Shown here: in pieces, positions 24,430-35,749 of the stretch | How the letters are laid out: each line of letters starts with the position of its first letter | Numbering within the stretch: position 1 is the first letter of the stretch | NCBI GenBank assembly: GCA_958510875.1 | Contig: OY294069.1 | Span: forward strand, 178,542,868-178,606,867 | Origin: Endomychus coccineus | Taxonomy: Eukaryota > Arthropoda > Insecta > Coleoptera > Endomychidae | Length of the DNA stretch: 64,000 nucleotides | Direction of reading: 5' to 3' | Made by a program: the position numbers and the translations under genes | Notes under the pieces: model-generated | What the model was told of the DNA's origin: nothing | The model's database searches: none | The model's input: only the letters and a program-made list of their open reading frames with translations

Positions 24430-24745
24430 TAACATTCTGAGGGCGTGGAGTCCTGAGGGTTGATGAGATTCCGATCGCTCGATTTGGCTCAGGGATACCT
24501 AGAGAACCCTGTTTGGCAAATTCATAAGACCACTTCATTTCCCTTCACGCCAGAGTGAAGTTTGTTCTTTCGGTGCTATTGCATCCTGCTTCAGTAGGAG
24601 GATCGCCCAGCTTCCAGCCGCCCAATCCCAAATTTTGCCATGACCGTGAGGCACTCTTCTCTTCTTTTGTTTGCTTATAGCAATAGCGTTTCCATTTGTA
24701 GTGTCAAAACTAGTGTATTGAATATTGAAAACGTTTGAATTCAAT
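24430..24745 (-). mobile_element. RNase H-bearing LINE relic
   Basis: Minus-strand SGVKGNEV and AKQGSLGIPEPNRAIGIS-like readings match the RNase H end seen at 10490-10960 (same G-IP/G-TPG and IGI spacing). It is short and broken. Confidence 0.5.
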
Positions 24746-25327
24746 TCAATTCAATTGAAAACCGTACTTATTCTGAGCGTTGCTTGAAAAATTCACCTTT
24801 TTCAATCAACGTCCTTAGTTAAATCACGCAACATCGCATCTCCTGATAGAATAAACATCAACTGTTACATTGTTAATTGAAATTACTAGCAACAGTTGTT
24901 TCTTGAATTCTTTTAAACCATAGCCGCGATTGAACAGAATCTAGTTAAGTTGTACTGCTCGTTTAACGGTTTGATGTACGGATGACAGATGGAGCGCGTT
25001 GTTTGCGTTATATGAAAGCGATTACAGTTTCTTATTGAGAGAAAAGCAAGAAGGCGTCGTACTATTGCAGGTTTTATTAACACTGACATTACTATAATAT
25101 ACAGTAAAACTTCCATTTGTGCCACTCGTCAAAAACGGTGGTCAGTTTTGAGATTTCAAAAAATTATTCGTATGACAACTCTTATAATAGTAGTCGAGGA
25201 AATAAAGCACTAAGAAAGGTCAAACTTTAAAACCGGTGCAGTTGGATGGATTGAAATGCGGTTTTTATTCAGAAAGTAATTCAGTAATTTTGTGTTAACT
25301 GTAAGAGTGAGGATATAAAGGACGCTA

Positions 25328-25805
25328 ATAATGCAAAAACTTTCCTACAATACCTGGGGTCCTGGGGATACTCGGAGACCTGATATCTACGTCATCTTCT
25401 AGGAATTCGTTGATTTTTCAGTATAATATGTAACAAATTCTGGCTCTCGGTGGTTTTCAAAGTCTCCGATCACGATTATGATACTCACAATGTTCTACAA
25501 ATTACCTGAGGATGTTTCTCGGTCTCTGGGGCCCTGCATATCTACGTCATCTTCTGGGAATTTGTTGATTTTTCTTCATAATATGTGACAAATTCTGGCT
25601 CTCCGGGGTTTTCGAAGTTGCCGATTACGATTATGACACCATGCATGAACTTTGTGAGTGTCATAATCGTGATCGGCGACTTTGAAAACCCCCGAGAGCC
25701 AGAATTTGTTACATATTATGAAGAAAAATCAACAAATTCATAGCAGATCACGTAGATATCCAGTCTCCGGGTACCACCAGGTATTGTAGGAGAGTTTTTG
25801 CATGT
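25328..25805. mobile_element. Foldback/MITE-like element, 0.48 kb
   Basis: The left end ATGCAAAAACTTTCCTACAA and the right end, reversed, ATGCAAAAACTCTCCTACAA form near-perfect inverted termini followed by TACCTGG. Inside, a block with ATATCTACGTCATCTTCT-GG and TGTGACAAATTCTGGCTCTC occurs twice direct and once inverted. No coding capacity. Confidence 0.75.
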
Positions 25806-25975
25806 CGTTATCACCATTAGCGACATCTCGAACAGTTAACAAGCATTAAAAGATAATTTTTCATGACATCATGGCGTCAGGACCCCCGGATACCCTGAGG
25901 AAGATCCAAGCGAGCCTCAGGGAGTTTTTTTTTGTAAGTATATTCGTATTCAGCGACCCAAGTACCCCCGAAAAA

Positions 25976-26291
25976 TCAATTCGAGTTCGTTTTTAATTCA
26001 CCACAAAAAGTGCACTCAGAGAAATTTTTGATAAGAACGCTTTTGGCTCTTACGAACACTGAAGGTAATTTTGAAAGAGCAGAAACAAGCACAGATTTAT
26101 TAAGTGCTATGGCATGGATAGTTGCAGTATGGAAAAATGTTCCATCTATGACTATAAAAAAAGGGTTCCAAAAAGCTGGATTCATGGAAATGATCCAAGA
26201 AGATGAGGTTTTTGAAAGACAGTTGTCCGCTTTCTTAAAAAATACACCAGGAAATGTAGACCTGGAAAAATATTTCTTAACCAATTCATAA
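25976..26291 (+). mobile_element. pogo/Tigger-like transposase C-terminal fragment
   Basis: The frame at 26010-26291 reads TDLLSAMAWIVAVWKNVP, then TIKKGFQKAGFM. This is the typical end of a pogo/Tigger DDE transposase, where a helix with W--V is followed by T-----F-KAGF. The catalytic core is missing. It may be the end of an element whose 5' part was lost in the adjacent foldback repeats. Confidence 0.6.
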
Positions 26292-26299
26292 CTCTCAAC

Positions 26300-27500
26300 A
26301 GAGAACCCAGATTTTCATTTTAGTAAAATACCACATTATCAGTCAAAATGCGAAAAAAGTAAATTTTGACTGGTTTGGCATGTCGCAGAAGCTGTTACGA
26401 TGAAATGGACCATATTGGACATTTTACAAACTACAGAAACAGAGTAACTTCTTTAAACGGTCCAAACAAAACCGTAAACCGGTAGTATCGATATTCGATA
26501 CGACATTCCTGCATTCGAACTTCAGGTCTAATCGACCTGTCGCGTCAACAAGCCCCGTATTAGCGTATTACTCATGTATTATTGATGTTTGTTTGATATT
26601 ATTCTTCACGTGTTTCAGCCCATTTCAACTTTCGAATAACTGTGTTTATGGTTATGTGATCCACTAATAAAATTCTGTAGCTTAGATATTGTTCGTGAAA
26701 TTCTCACGCGAACCTGTAAACTCGGACTAAACGTTGATATTCAATCGTTTGTCATCGTCTGTGTTTCACGGCGTGTAGACCTACTTAATGATGAGTATGA
26801 ATTCTATTCAACGAGATGTACTCCTCTAATTTCGTGCTACTATTAAATAAACCGTTCATCAATTGACGTAATGAAAATCATTATAAAAGCCACAGCAGTT
26901 GAACAATTACATTGGGCAGGTCATTGTAATCCAAATCTTAGAATTTATTTAGCGTTCTGAAACCCGAATAGAACTATTGTCCACATTTAAATATACGCCT
27001 CTCATATATTTGACGTTTAATATGACACTATAGCTTGCTACTACAATATACTTTAGCATGTTATCTCGTCGGAATGAGCTAGTTTTTTTTTATTCTGTTA
27101 TTGAATTGTTTACATTACTAAGACGAAGTGGTATCTAGATATGTTCTCGAAATTCACTGGAACTCAAATTCGATACCTTAAGCCGTTTTTGAGTTATTGA
27201 GTATAGTGATCCGTCGAAATACTCGATGCTATTCGTTATGTTTCGCGCACTGTTCGATGTGCTAACTATCTGGCCGATTGTGAAGAGCCGCAGTGAAATC
27301 GGTATACTCTAGCCTTTCATGCTGCACAAACGGTCGCTTCCTTTTATGCAACATAGGCGGCCACACGTTGATGTTTTCTACAGCGGTCGAACGTTGACTT
27401 CGATTTACCATAGCTTAAGGCGTTATCGAGTTAGAGATTTTGATATTTTTATGTAGGTGGTGTAATGTGGGTTCCAAATAACGCTGCAGTATTCCAGAAT
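26300..27500. other. Unannotated stretch
   Basis: No open frame over 60 codons with a recognisable domain, and no clear repeat. Slightly richer in CpG than the neighbours around 26460-26560 and 27180-27400, but nothing I can name. Confidence 0.4.
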
Positions 27501-27599
27501 AGGAATTATTAATTTTTAATAAAGATTGTTGACCCAGGTATGAATTATATATAAATTCTCTAGAAATAGGTCACACTAACACTTATGCTTATTATTTTC

Positions 27600-27643
27600 A
27601 TCTTTACATACGTTTCGGTCTCACGACTATCATCAGAAGACTT
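27600..27643 (-). ncRNA. Hammerhead-like motif in left Penelope end
   Basis: The minus strand has CTGATGA, stem II AGTC/GACC (one mismatch), GAAA, near-palindrome ACGTATGT, then A and AAGAT pairing with GTCTT (one wobble) for stem I. Slightly degraded compared with the copies at 48.6 and 50.0 kb. Confidence 0.5.
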
Positions 27644-28715
27644 ATTATGTCTGAAACAGAATTTCTTAAAACTAATTGTATCAGCACAAAGCGTATTTAT
27701 CGCACCAGTTTCAATTAAAAATGCTCACGTCGCCGAAACGGACAGAGACACGAATAATCGAAATTGTAACACATCAATGTTTTAAATATATGCATATATC
27801 AGAAATCCACTGTTTAGTAATATTCTTATAATATACAAACATATGTCAACAAAGTCTATAAGCGACTGAAACCAAAAAATGTTACTACTTCACAAGTAAA
27901 TTGAAGTTTACAGAGGAAATTGTTAAATTTAATAATCACGTACTGAATTTTATCATTGGGAACACACATAAGGCAATCATCTATCTACATACCGTTTAAA
28001 GAATACAGGTTGAAAATCTGATGAATTCATTACAGATTCCTCTAGGCATTCCATAACTAGGTTTGCAATAGTAGCTGAAATAGGATATCCCATTACTATG
28101 CCGAATAGTTGTCCAAAATCTTCATTGCTCACCGTATTGAAAATAAGTGCATTCTAAACAAAACTTTACTGCATTTATAAATTCAGATTAATCTAAAGGT
28201 GTGTGGTTTTTAATCTCTGCCCAACGTTTTTTGATACTACTCAATATTAAAACGACTGGTATATTTGTAAATAAAGAAACGACGTCTAAGGCAATTAATA
28301 GATTCAAATAAAATAAATTTTTCCGCCTACCTCTATCCAAAGTATACATTTCCTGGCCTCATTGTAGGGAGCAGAGTCGTACTTTTCCTCCCTAGAGAGG
28401 AAAAGTAAAAGTGACATCATGGTATGCATCAATAAAATAACGGCATTGACGTCCTAAACTATATTCTATTACATAAGTATAAATTTTGCCGTTTATTTAT
28501 AGAACACAGTGTATTTTGCAAAATGGTAGAAATCAGTAAATTGTTATTTCAATTTAACGATTTTTACATTAATAATTTGACTTCAATTCATAGATTCATC
28601 CGGTTTTCGAATTTAGGACAGAAATATTATAGCATGCTATGGTCGATTGACAGATTAACAGTTTCAAAGTGTGTTACGCTATAACATCTACAAAATATAA
28701 AATAATATTTAAAAA

Positions 28716-29801
28716 ATGAGTGATTCAAACGAATTTGAAGATATAAATAATACACCACCGGATATTTTGGAACAAGTTGATGTAATTGTACTGTTACTGT
28801 TCAAGTTCAAGCCTCAAGCCTGCCCTGAAGATGCCACCTGTAATGGTTGGCGAAACGTCTGCATCAAGTCGAGCTATTGTGACGCGGAATTCATCCGGAA
28901 GACAAGATTTTTCAATCCCTATTACCCCAAAAATTCAATGTAAAATACGAAAAACAGTATTTACATCTCAAGCAATGGGCCGAAGAAAAGCATATTCGTA
29001 CTTACTCAGAAAATGTTATTTGGGGGTATTTTTCGCTATTAGCAAATACATTAAAAGTCTCTACATTGTGGTCCAAGTATTCGATGCTACGTACCATGCT
29101 TCAAATGAAAGAAAATGTGGATATTAATACCCAAAATTAATTGCTTTTTTGAAAAGACAAAGCCAGGGATATGAACCTAATAAGGCAAAAACCTTCTCAA
29201 GAGAGGAAGTAAATACATGTTTACTAGAAGCCCCCGATGATATTCAAATTCCGGCGCCGACAGCTTTTTTTATACTCTTTATTCTTTGTTTTGTAGGTTT
29301 CTTCTCATTTTCGGAATTTCAGGATCATGCAGGTGTGACGAGCTCCTTAAAATGGCCACTACAGATATTGAAGATAAAGGTTCAATTTTAATAGTAAATA
29401 TACCAAATTCTAAAAGAAATATACAGAGAACGTTTGTAATCAATACTTTACCGGGGAATGGCCCTAATTATATTGACATTTATAGAAAATATATATCGCT
29501 ACGCCCTAAAACAGATCAGACACGTTTATTTGTCTGCTATAGAGCAGGAAAATGTATCAACCAAATGGTTGGAAAAAATTCTATTGCTAAGATTCCTAAA
29601 AAAATTGCAGAATTTTTAAAACTGCCTAATGCCATAAATTATACCGGGCATAGTTTCAGAAGAACCTCGGCAAATTTACTTGCAAATTATGGAGGAGACA
29701 TTCTTGCTTTAAAGCAACACGGAGGTTGGAACTCTACGAATATCGCTGAAGAGTATATGGAGCAATCTCTTGCAAAAAAGCGAAAAATTTCGAACCAGTG
29801 A
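28716..29801 (+). pseudogene. Crypton-like tyrosine recombinase, frame-broken
   Basis: The C-terminal catalytic domain is open at 29286-29801: GISGSCRCDELL (catalytic Arg region), YTGHSFRRTSANLLANYGG (His-x-x-Arg), LKQHGGWNST and EEYMEQS (nucleophile Tyr). Upstream, the core-binding domain reads in a third frame (KQYLHLKQWAEEKHIRTYSE, STLWSKYSMLRTMLQMKENV), with frame changes near 28940, 29130 and 29250. A possible N-terminus is MSDSNEFEDINNTPPDILEQ at 28716. All catalytic residues survive but the protein as a whole cannot be made. The family recombines DNA through a covalent phosphotyrosine. Confidence 0.8.
28817..28868 (+). ncRNA. Hammerhead-like motif, CTGAAGA type
   Basis: CTGAAGA at 28825-28831, a six-pair stem II (GCCACC with GGTTGGC around TGTAA), then GAAAC. 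It overlaps the reading frame of the recombinase N-terminus. A degraded relative lies at 48040-48080. Stem I/III pairing is weak, so catalytic ability is doubtful. Confidence 0.4.
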
Positions 29802-30560
29802 ATTTAATGAAATTGAATGTAATCAGCCAAGTATGAGTACTTCCGGGGGATACCAGCTGTATGATAATGTTGTTAATGAAAATACCACGAAAACTGCGTT
29901 GGCTCCAGCTCTCACTTCTAGTGGTATTCAAATAACCACTGCTCAAAACTGCACGTTTAACATTAGTATAAATAATTACTCTACCACAAATTAAAAATAT
30001 GTAGGATGCAAGAATGAAAATAACGTGCCTATAAGTTATACTGTACCTAGTCCTTAGATTTAGTTCTTTAATGAATTTTGTTTGTTAGTTTCATGAATAA
30101 ATTTTTTTTAAATAACTTGTTATTTGAGGGAGGCGGAAAAATCATATGTATAACATGGGGGTAAAGTGCCTTTTCCTCCCTTGAAACTTCATCTTCGGGA
30201 GGAAAAGTAGCAATTTCCTCCCTTGTTATACAAATAGCTATTTTCCTATTATATTATTGATAGATTTTGATAAATTGTAAGTAGGCGCTCCAATATTACT
30301 TAAAATCTCAAAGGTCACTTTTAAGTATTTTCGGAAGCCTATAAATATAAGGTGCTTACCCATTATGGAAAATGAATTTATTCTTCGATTCAATAGTGAT
30401 CTTATTTTTGTACCTTTTATTTATTTATTTATTTATTTATTCTTCTCATTTTGTACAGATAGTGTAAGATCAGATTTAAATTTTTTGTAAGTTGTTTCAT
30501 CATTTAACAGATTTCCTATTTTGTTTTCGTAGTCATTTCTATGCGTTTTAAACATAATAA

Positions 30561-30604
30561 GTTTTCTGATGATGGTCGTGAGACCGCAACGTACATAAAG
30601 ACGA
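30561..30604 (+). ncRNA. Hammerhead-like motif in right Penelope end (core mutated)
   Basis: CTGATGA, perfect GGTC/GACC stem II, but the GAAA box reads GCAA, and stem III ACGTACAT is imperfect. Probably inactive. Confidence 0.45.
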
Positions 30605-30689
30605 ACTTATAAGCATATGTGTTAGTGTGACCTATTTCTCGAGAATTTCTATATAATTCATACCTGGGTCAAGAATCATTATTAATTAT

Positions 30690-31780
30690 TTCCCTCTATA
30701 GAGGACTATCGTACTACGATGAAATGACAGATAGTGGTGAAACTTTGTTAAAACGTGTAAAATGTTAAAAAAGCGATCCCTGAACTTTCTCAGAATTCTC
30801 GATAACGTGGTTTGGACAGGAGGGGTTAGGAATTTAATATAACACGGCTTCTTATGGACACAGTTTAGCAAAAAAAAAATCCTCATTGTCTTCATGAAGA
30901 TTCCAATTAAAATTTGGTAAAGTTTGGATGATTACGGAAGACAACCGCTTATATATACACAATGAAACTCTTAGGAAATTGAACAATCTAAGAAAACAAA
31001 GCCACACAACGACCTTCGATGTTACACGCCTTTAAAGTGTTGAATTCAAATTGTTGTAATTTATGTACACCTAAACACTTCAAACCCATCGTCAATAGAA
31101 TAATTAATTACCCAAACAAGAGACTCATCGCCCATGAGTCACGTATGTAATTTGAAACACCCTTTAAGTTATTGCCATTGGACCATTCGACGAACATTTA
31201 CTTGTCCGCGAAGATGCTAACGCAATAAATCAACCTCCAATTATCATATATTATATGGAGAGAAAATTGAATATCAATTCAGGGAGTTTTAACATGTTAA
31301 TGTATTCGTGTTACAAAATTATTTAGTGCTCGACCAGTTGGTATCCTTGAAACAACTATAAATAAACCTGCGGCACCCTAAAAGAAGTTTTGCAATTCGC
31401 TATTTTAAAAATATAAACATAAGCGATTTGCAGGAAGAATTCGACACAAATTTATAGCGCAAGCAAGTCAAGGTGAATAGCATCCGGTTTATTATTATTT
31501 TTCTCCCGTTTCTCGTGTATAGGAACTAATTTTTAATTTAGTTAGTATACGCTCATTTTATTGTAACGCAACGATTATTACATTACAGTTACTTACAGTA
31601 GATGATCTCTTCTATATTATTGGCATCATAATATCTTCGAACAAAAAGCTATTTCATTGTTGAATTTTCATCAAGAAGCGACGGATAAAATGGGAAAAAT
31701 ATACGAGGAGAACTAACTGGGTTTGACAAAAATGAAAGTGTAAGTATTGAGCTGTCTAGAACTATTAGTGCGTAGCATTT
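30690..31780. other. Unannotated stretch
   Basis: No recognisable domain, repeat or RNA. A poly-A run at about 30870 and short chance frames only. Confidence 0.4.
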
Positions 31781-31789
31781 GATACGCCA

Positions 31790-32056
31790 GTGATCATTTT
31801 GCCTTTTTCAAGATAATCGATATGAACGATACCGTATGCATCCCAAAAAACTGTCGCCATGACTTTGTTGGCCGATAAGCCCACTTTGGCCTTTTTCGGC
31901 TTCGATTCGCCGGTATAAGTCCACTGTTTCGACTTTTCTTGGGTCTCTGGTGTGTTGTGATGAATTCAAAGTCCTTCTTATCGCGCTTGAACATCGCCAA
32001 ACACTCCTTTGAACTTTGAACAGAGAGCAAATGGCGGCAGATAGATGGTACATCAC
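31790..32056 (-). mobile_element. mariner transposase fragment
   Basis: Two overlapping minus-strand frames together give the mariner segment around the first catalytic Asp and after it: SSKECLAMFKRDKKDF, then K-WAYRPTKSWRQFFGM and VSFISIILKKAK. A frame change and missing flanks mark it as a relic. Confidence 0.7.
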
Positions 32057-32189
32057 AAATGTTTTATTTTTCAGTTACGATTACTCGTGTTTTTTTGTCG
32101 TTTCGGCGATGTGGGCATTTCAAGTTGAAATTAGTGCGATAAGGAAGTTTTGTGCTTGATACAATTAGTTTTAAAAAATCCCGTTTCAG

Positions 32190-32330
32190 ACATTGATACG
32201 CGTTCTGATGATGGTCGCCAGACCGAAACGTACATAAAGACGAATATAATAAACATATGTGTTAGTGGAACCTATACACCGAGTATTTATAGGTAAATAA
32301 TTCATACCAGGGCCAAGAATAATTAATAAG
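32190..32330 (+). mobile_element. Solo Penelope terminal segment with hammerhead-like motif
   Basis: CTGATGA at 32205, stem II GGTC/GACC, GAAA, then ACGTACAT, followed by the same downstream sequence as the other Penelope ends (TGTGTTAGTG-AACCTAT, then ATTCATACC-GGG-CAAGAAT). The Penelope body is absent. Stem I is not well paired. Confidence 0.6.
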
Positions 32331-32334
32331 TAAT

Positions 32335-33415
32335 CGTGGACTGATTAAATCATCACAAAATAATCGATTAATCATTAAATTAATATTTAATATAAATATT
32401 ACATTTCAATTCGTTTTCTCGTAATAATAAATCAACAATAATATGGTATAGTTTACTGTGAAAGTTCGAAATATGATGGATTTCGGAAAACTAAACCGCG
32501 AAAAATTTATCAAACTAAACTGTGATAACATTGCTGCTTGGTGTATCGAACTCACGCAATAGACCCAAGCGGCAATGTGATTGCAGCTTAGTTTGCCATA
32601 TTTTTCGCGGCAGGTTGTTATGATAATTTTGCTTGAATCGAGCTCACAAAACTAGACAGACTGCGGCGCGCTCTCTTGATCGGTGAAAACGGCGTGAGCG
32701 TACCGAAAGCATAAACCAATTGTCGGACATGCGCAGGGTACTGACCGAAATCCTGGTTTAATTTTAAGTTAATTTTAATTTATATAGTATTCATTAATAA
32801 CCTAGTCATAGATTCGACTAAATGCAGCGGGAAATGAGTTGGGCTCTAGTCCTGTGTATACTCCAAACATTTAATATAATAATAATAGTAGCCAGCAGAT
32901 GGACACTTTTGGATACAAATGGCAAATACTTAAATATATAAAAAAGTTTCGATAATTGAATGAAAAGCAAATTACACGTAGATATTGCTTGAAAAAAAAA
33001 GTCCCATGTCATGAGATCTTGGATACACTCCTGCATGTGTACGAGATTGGTGAGAGTTTTTCTCGGAAACATGCGATCCATTCTATTATAAATGAAATAA
33101 CTGTAAGTTTGATGAAAAATGCGTTCCGTATAGCGAGTAAATTGACATCTCATAATTAAGATGATTTAGAGAAGAAATATTCAATTATGCAGCTTGCATT
33201 AACCCACATTCAAATTCGGCTTACGTAGGTATGTGTTACGACTCGTCGTTGAAATCACCGACCTCGCACACTTTGGTTATTAACTTCTTGCATTAACTTC
33301 TACTATGAATCTATTCTTTATCATATGAAAATTCCCAATTCCACTTTTATTCGCTACTTTCTATGTGAATTATGTCACACAGATTGGTACGGATGTACCC
33401 CTGTTGAAGTCATTC
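32335..33415. other. Unannotated stretch
   Basis: AT-rich with one GC-richer patch (32640-32745). Open frames at 32818-33159 lie on both strands with no recognised domain. Confidence 0.4.
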
Positions 33416-33420
33416 TACAT

Positions 33421-34370
33421 AGAGTAGAGTAGAGTAGAGTACTTTATTTGGTGCTAATATAATATAAGCATTATTTGCACAGGTCAGTTTAAAGATAAAA
33501 GTCAAAATACAAATTAATAAAAAACCAAAATCAGTCACTTAACAAATTATTAAAATTTAGATTAAAAAAATCATCTATTTTATACAATACATTTTTTACT
33601 AAGTAAGATCTAATTACAATTTTAAATTTGTTAAATGGAAGACTACGAATACATATCGGTAATCTGTTAAAAAATTTGAAGGCAAGAAAATTCGGGCCGT
33701 TTTGTGACCTGCTGAGTCTTAAAAATGGCAAATGAATATCATCCTTATGTCTGGTATAATGCGGATGAATGTCGCTATTTGAACTGACAAATTCAGCATT
33801 TTTGTGAGCATACGATAAGCATTCAAAAATAAAAAGGCCAGGTATTGTTAAAATGTCCAGTTTTAAGAATGTGCTTCTGCAACAAGCTCTATAGTTAATG
33901 TTACCTATTATTCTAATTGCTCTTCGCTATAGACTAAAAATTCTGTGAATTTCACCACAGTTTCCCCAAACAATGATACCGTATCTGAATTGAGACTCAC
34001 ACAGACCAAAATATGCTGTTTTAAGTACATTTGATGAAACAGAACCAGACAATCGACGTAAAAGATATACGTTTTTACTAACTTTTTTTGCAAGATGGTC
34101 GATATGAACATTCCAGGTAAGGCGCGAATCCAAATACACACCTAGAAATTTTGCATTAGCGTCGTCAACATGCCCCATACTAAAAACGATTTTCTCCGTT
34201 TTTTCCCGATTCATAGCTAGCCCGTTTCCTGAAAACCATTCAAAGGTATTTTCCTGTATGCGCTCAAAAGCCTCATCAACAGACACCAGATCGGCACAAT
34301 TTTCAGAAACCACAGTGTCATCAGCAAAAAGATAGCTAGTTGCAATAAACTTTATTCTGTTTGGCAAAAT
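33421..34370 (-). mobile_element. Jockey/RTE-like LINE, 5'-truncated, with (AGAGT)n tail
   Basis: The minus-strand frame at 33927-34367 contains LFADDTVV (RT catalytic box), GNGLAMNREKTEKIVFSMG, KFLGVYLDSRLTWNVHIDHL and LKTAYFGLCESQFRYGIIVWG. A second frame at 33531-33731 continues with FKFFNRLPICIRSLPFNKFK. It ends at a short tandem (AGAGT)4 at 33421-33440, the 3' microsatellite tail expected of such LINEs. Truncated at about 34370 just after the start of the palm. Confidence 0.85.
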
Positions 34371-34557
34371 TTGAAGAAAAAAAAAGAAATGTTAGCATAT
34401 TAGAATGATCCTAGAAGACTGACAAGATTCCTAACCATTTGAATTTTGGAATAGATCAAGTAGATATAGTAGAAATAGAATAGTTTGACTTGGAACAAGC
34501 CAAAATCGTCGAAAATAGTTGAAGACATACAGCTTGATTATACCTTTGCCTAAGGGG

Positions 34558-35740
34558 TAGTGTTGCCCAAAATCGGTCTTGGTCTTGTTCTTTCATTTTT
34601 TCAAGTCCAAGACCAAGACCAAGACCGCGTAATTTTAGCAAGACCAAGACCAAGACTGACCGTGCAAGATTTGAGCAAGAACAAGACTAAGCCTGCGAGA
34701 CTCTTGCGTCTTGCAGTTAGGACAGAGTGTCGTTTCAGGGAGCGGACAGCCTTAATTTATCATACAAGAAATTGACACATAGAAAACAAACGAAACAAAA
34801 TGAAAGAAAGTACTAGTACATACAATTTTTAAGAAGAAAATAGGCAGAAAATAGGAAGACGTAAAGTACAGATATAAATTACTATCAGTGCATTTTCGTT
34901 GAAGGGGGAATTTACGCAGTCCGAATAAGTAAATGAAAAATAATATATTAAATATAATATGAAAATAAATAAAAATATTAAAATAATAAAAACGAAAAAT
35001 GAACTATATAGAATAAAGCGTAATAAAATTATATGTAGTATGTTACAGAGAAAATGTTTATTTTCTTAATATTTCAAAAGTTACAGGCCGAAAAAGAGAT
35101 CTTACAAACTAATTTGAAATCTAACTTATAATAATGAGGTAGCTATAAGAGCGAAAAGCAGGACACTACAATGTTATGCGTCTGTACGCCGCATGCGGCA
35201 TCCTATTGATTTGCGGCGGCATCCTTTAATGAGAGCCGGCACGTGCCAAGGCGGCGCGGTACAAGGCGACACTATCTAAGCGAATGGACTATAAATAATA
35301 GTATTTATTTCAATTCTAGTCATTCCCAATTGAGCTTTGCTTCTAGTCTAATGTAATAATTGTTTTAACTCTAATCCTTGTTGTTCTCGGAAAACTTATA
35401 ACGTTTACAATTTGACATGAGTGACGAAGATTCAAAAAGTTCTAGTCGGAGTAGTGAGAGTTGGAGCTAAAAAACTTGAAAGCAAATTTGATGAGTTTTT
35501 CGAAATAATTCATGCATCCCAAATTGCTTTGTGTAAATTGTGCCAACATGAAAAGGTTGAAATAAAAATGAAAAACAAACACTAATAGTTAATTGCGAGA
35601 CTTGCGAGACTCTTGCTGCAAGACCAAGACCAAGACTGGGAGCGCAATAGCAAGACCAAGACCAAGACCAGGTGTATTGGCGCAAGACCAAGACCAAGAC
35701 TGGCTAAGTCTCGTCTTGTTCTTGCATTTGGGCAACACTA
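34558..35740 (+). mobile_element. Deleted hAT element with perfect 8-bp target duplication
   Basis: The termini TAGTGTTGCCCAAA are perfectly inverted at the two ends. CTAAGGGG is duplicated exactly on both sides (34550-34557 and 35741-35748), the 8-bp signature of hAT. Both subterminal regions are dense in CAAGAC/GTCTTG repeats. An internal remnant at 35418-35588 reads KKLESKFDEFFEIIHASQ, then LCKLCQHEKVEIKMKN, a BED zinc-finger start. The DDE transposase is gone. It split a Jockey-like RT, since the flanks (PLPK / GPQFR) rejoin in frame. Confidence 0.9.
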
Positions 35741-35749
35741 CTAAGGGGC

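Larger units (their letters stand above)
28316..30235 (+). mobile_element. Tyrosine-recombinase (Crypton-like) element inserted in the Penelope RT
   Basis: The Penelope RT is split between about 28330 and 30240, and what lies between encodes a tyrosine recombinase in the opposite orientation. Near the borders ATTTTTCCGCCTACCTC (left) and its inverse with CCTCCC (right, about 30127) occur. TTTTCCTCCC/GGGAGGAAAA motifs appear repeatedly at both ends (28385-28410, 30170-30225). Crypton elements usually lack inverted ends, so these may be recombinase sites. Exact borders are approximate. Confidence 0.6.
27515..30677 (-). mobile_element. Penelope-like retroelement with inverted ends, interrupted by a YR element
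   Basis: Inverted terminal segments (27533-27780 and 30540-30675) share GACCCAGGTATGAAT, TAGGTCACACTAACAC and a hammerhead-like motif each. Minus-strand RT pieces lie inside: GAPTYNLSKSINNIIG (about 30290-30240), then, beyond the insertion, LDVVSLFTNIPV (about 28300) and MGYPISATIANLVMECLE-like sequence (about 28090). ATTATTAATT at 27505-27514 and 30678-30687 may be the target duplication, though it is AT-rich. The element is dead: stops, missing RT core and missing endonuclease. Confidence 0.75.

Noticed and set aside
24727..24760. AATTC-type short tandem as telomere-like repeat
   Set aside because: Only about four irregular units; simple-sequence drift explains it.
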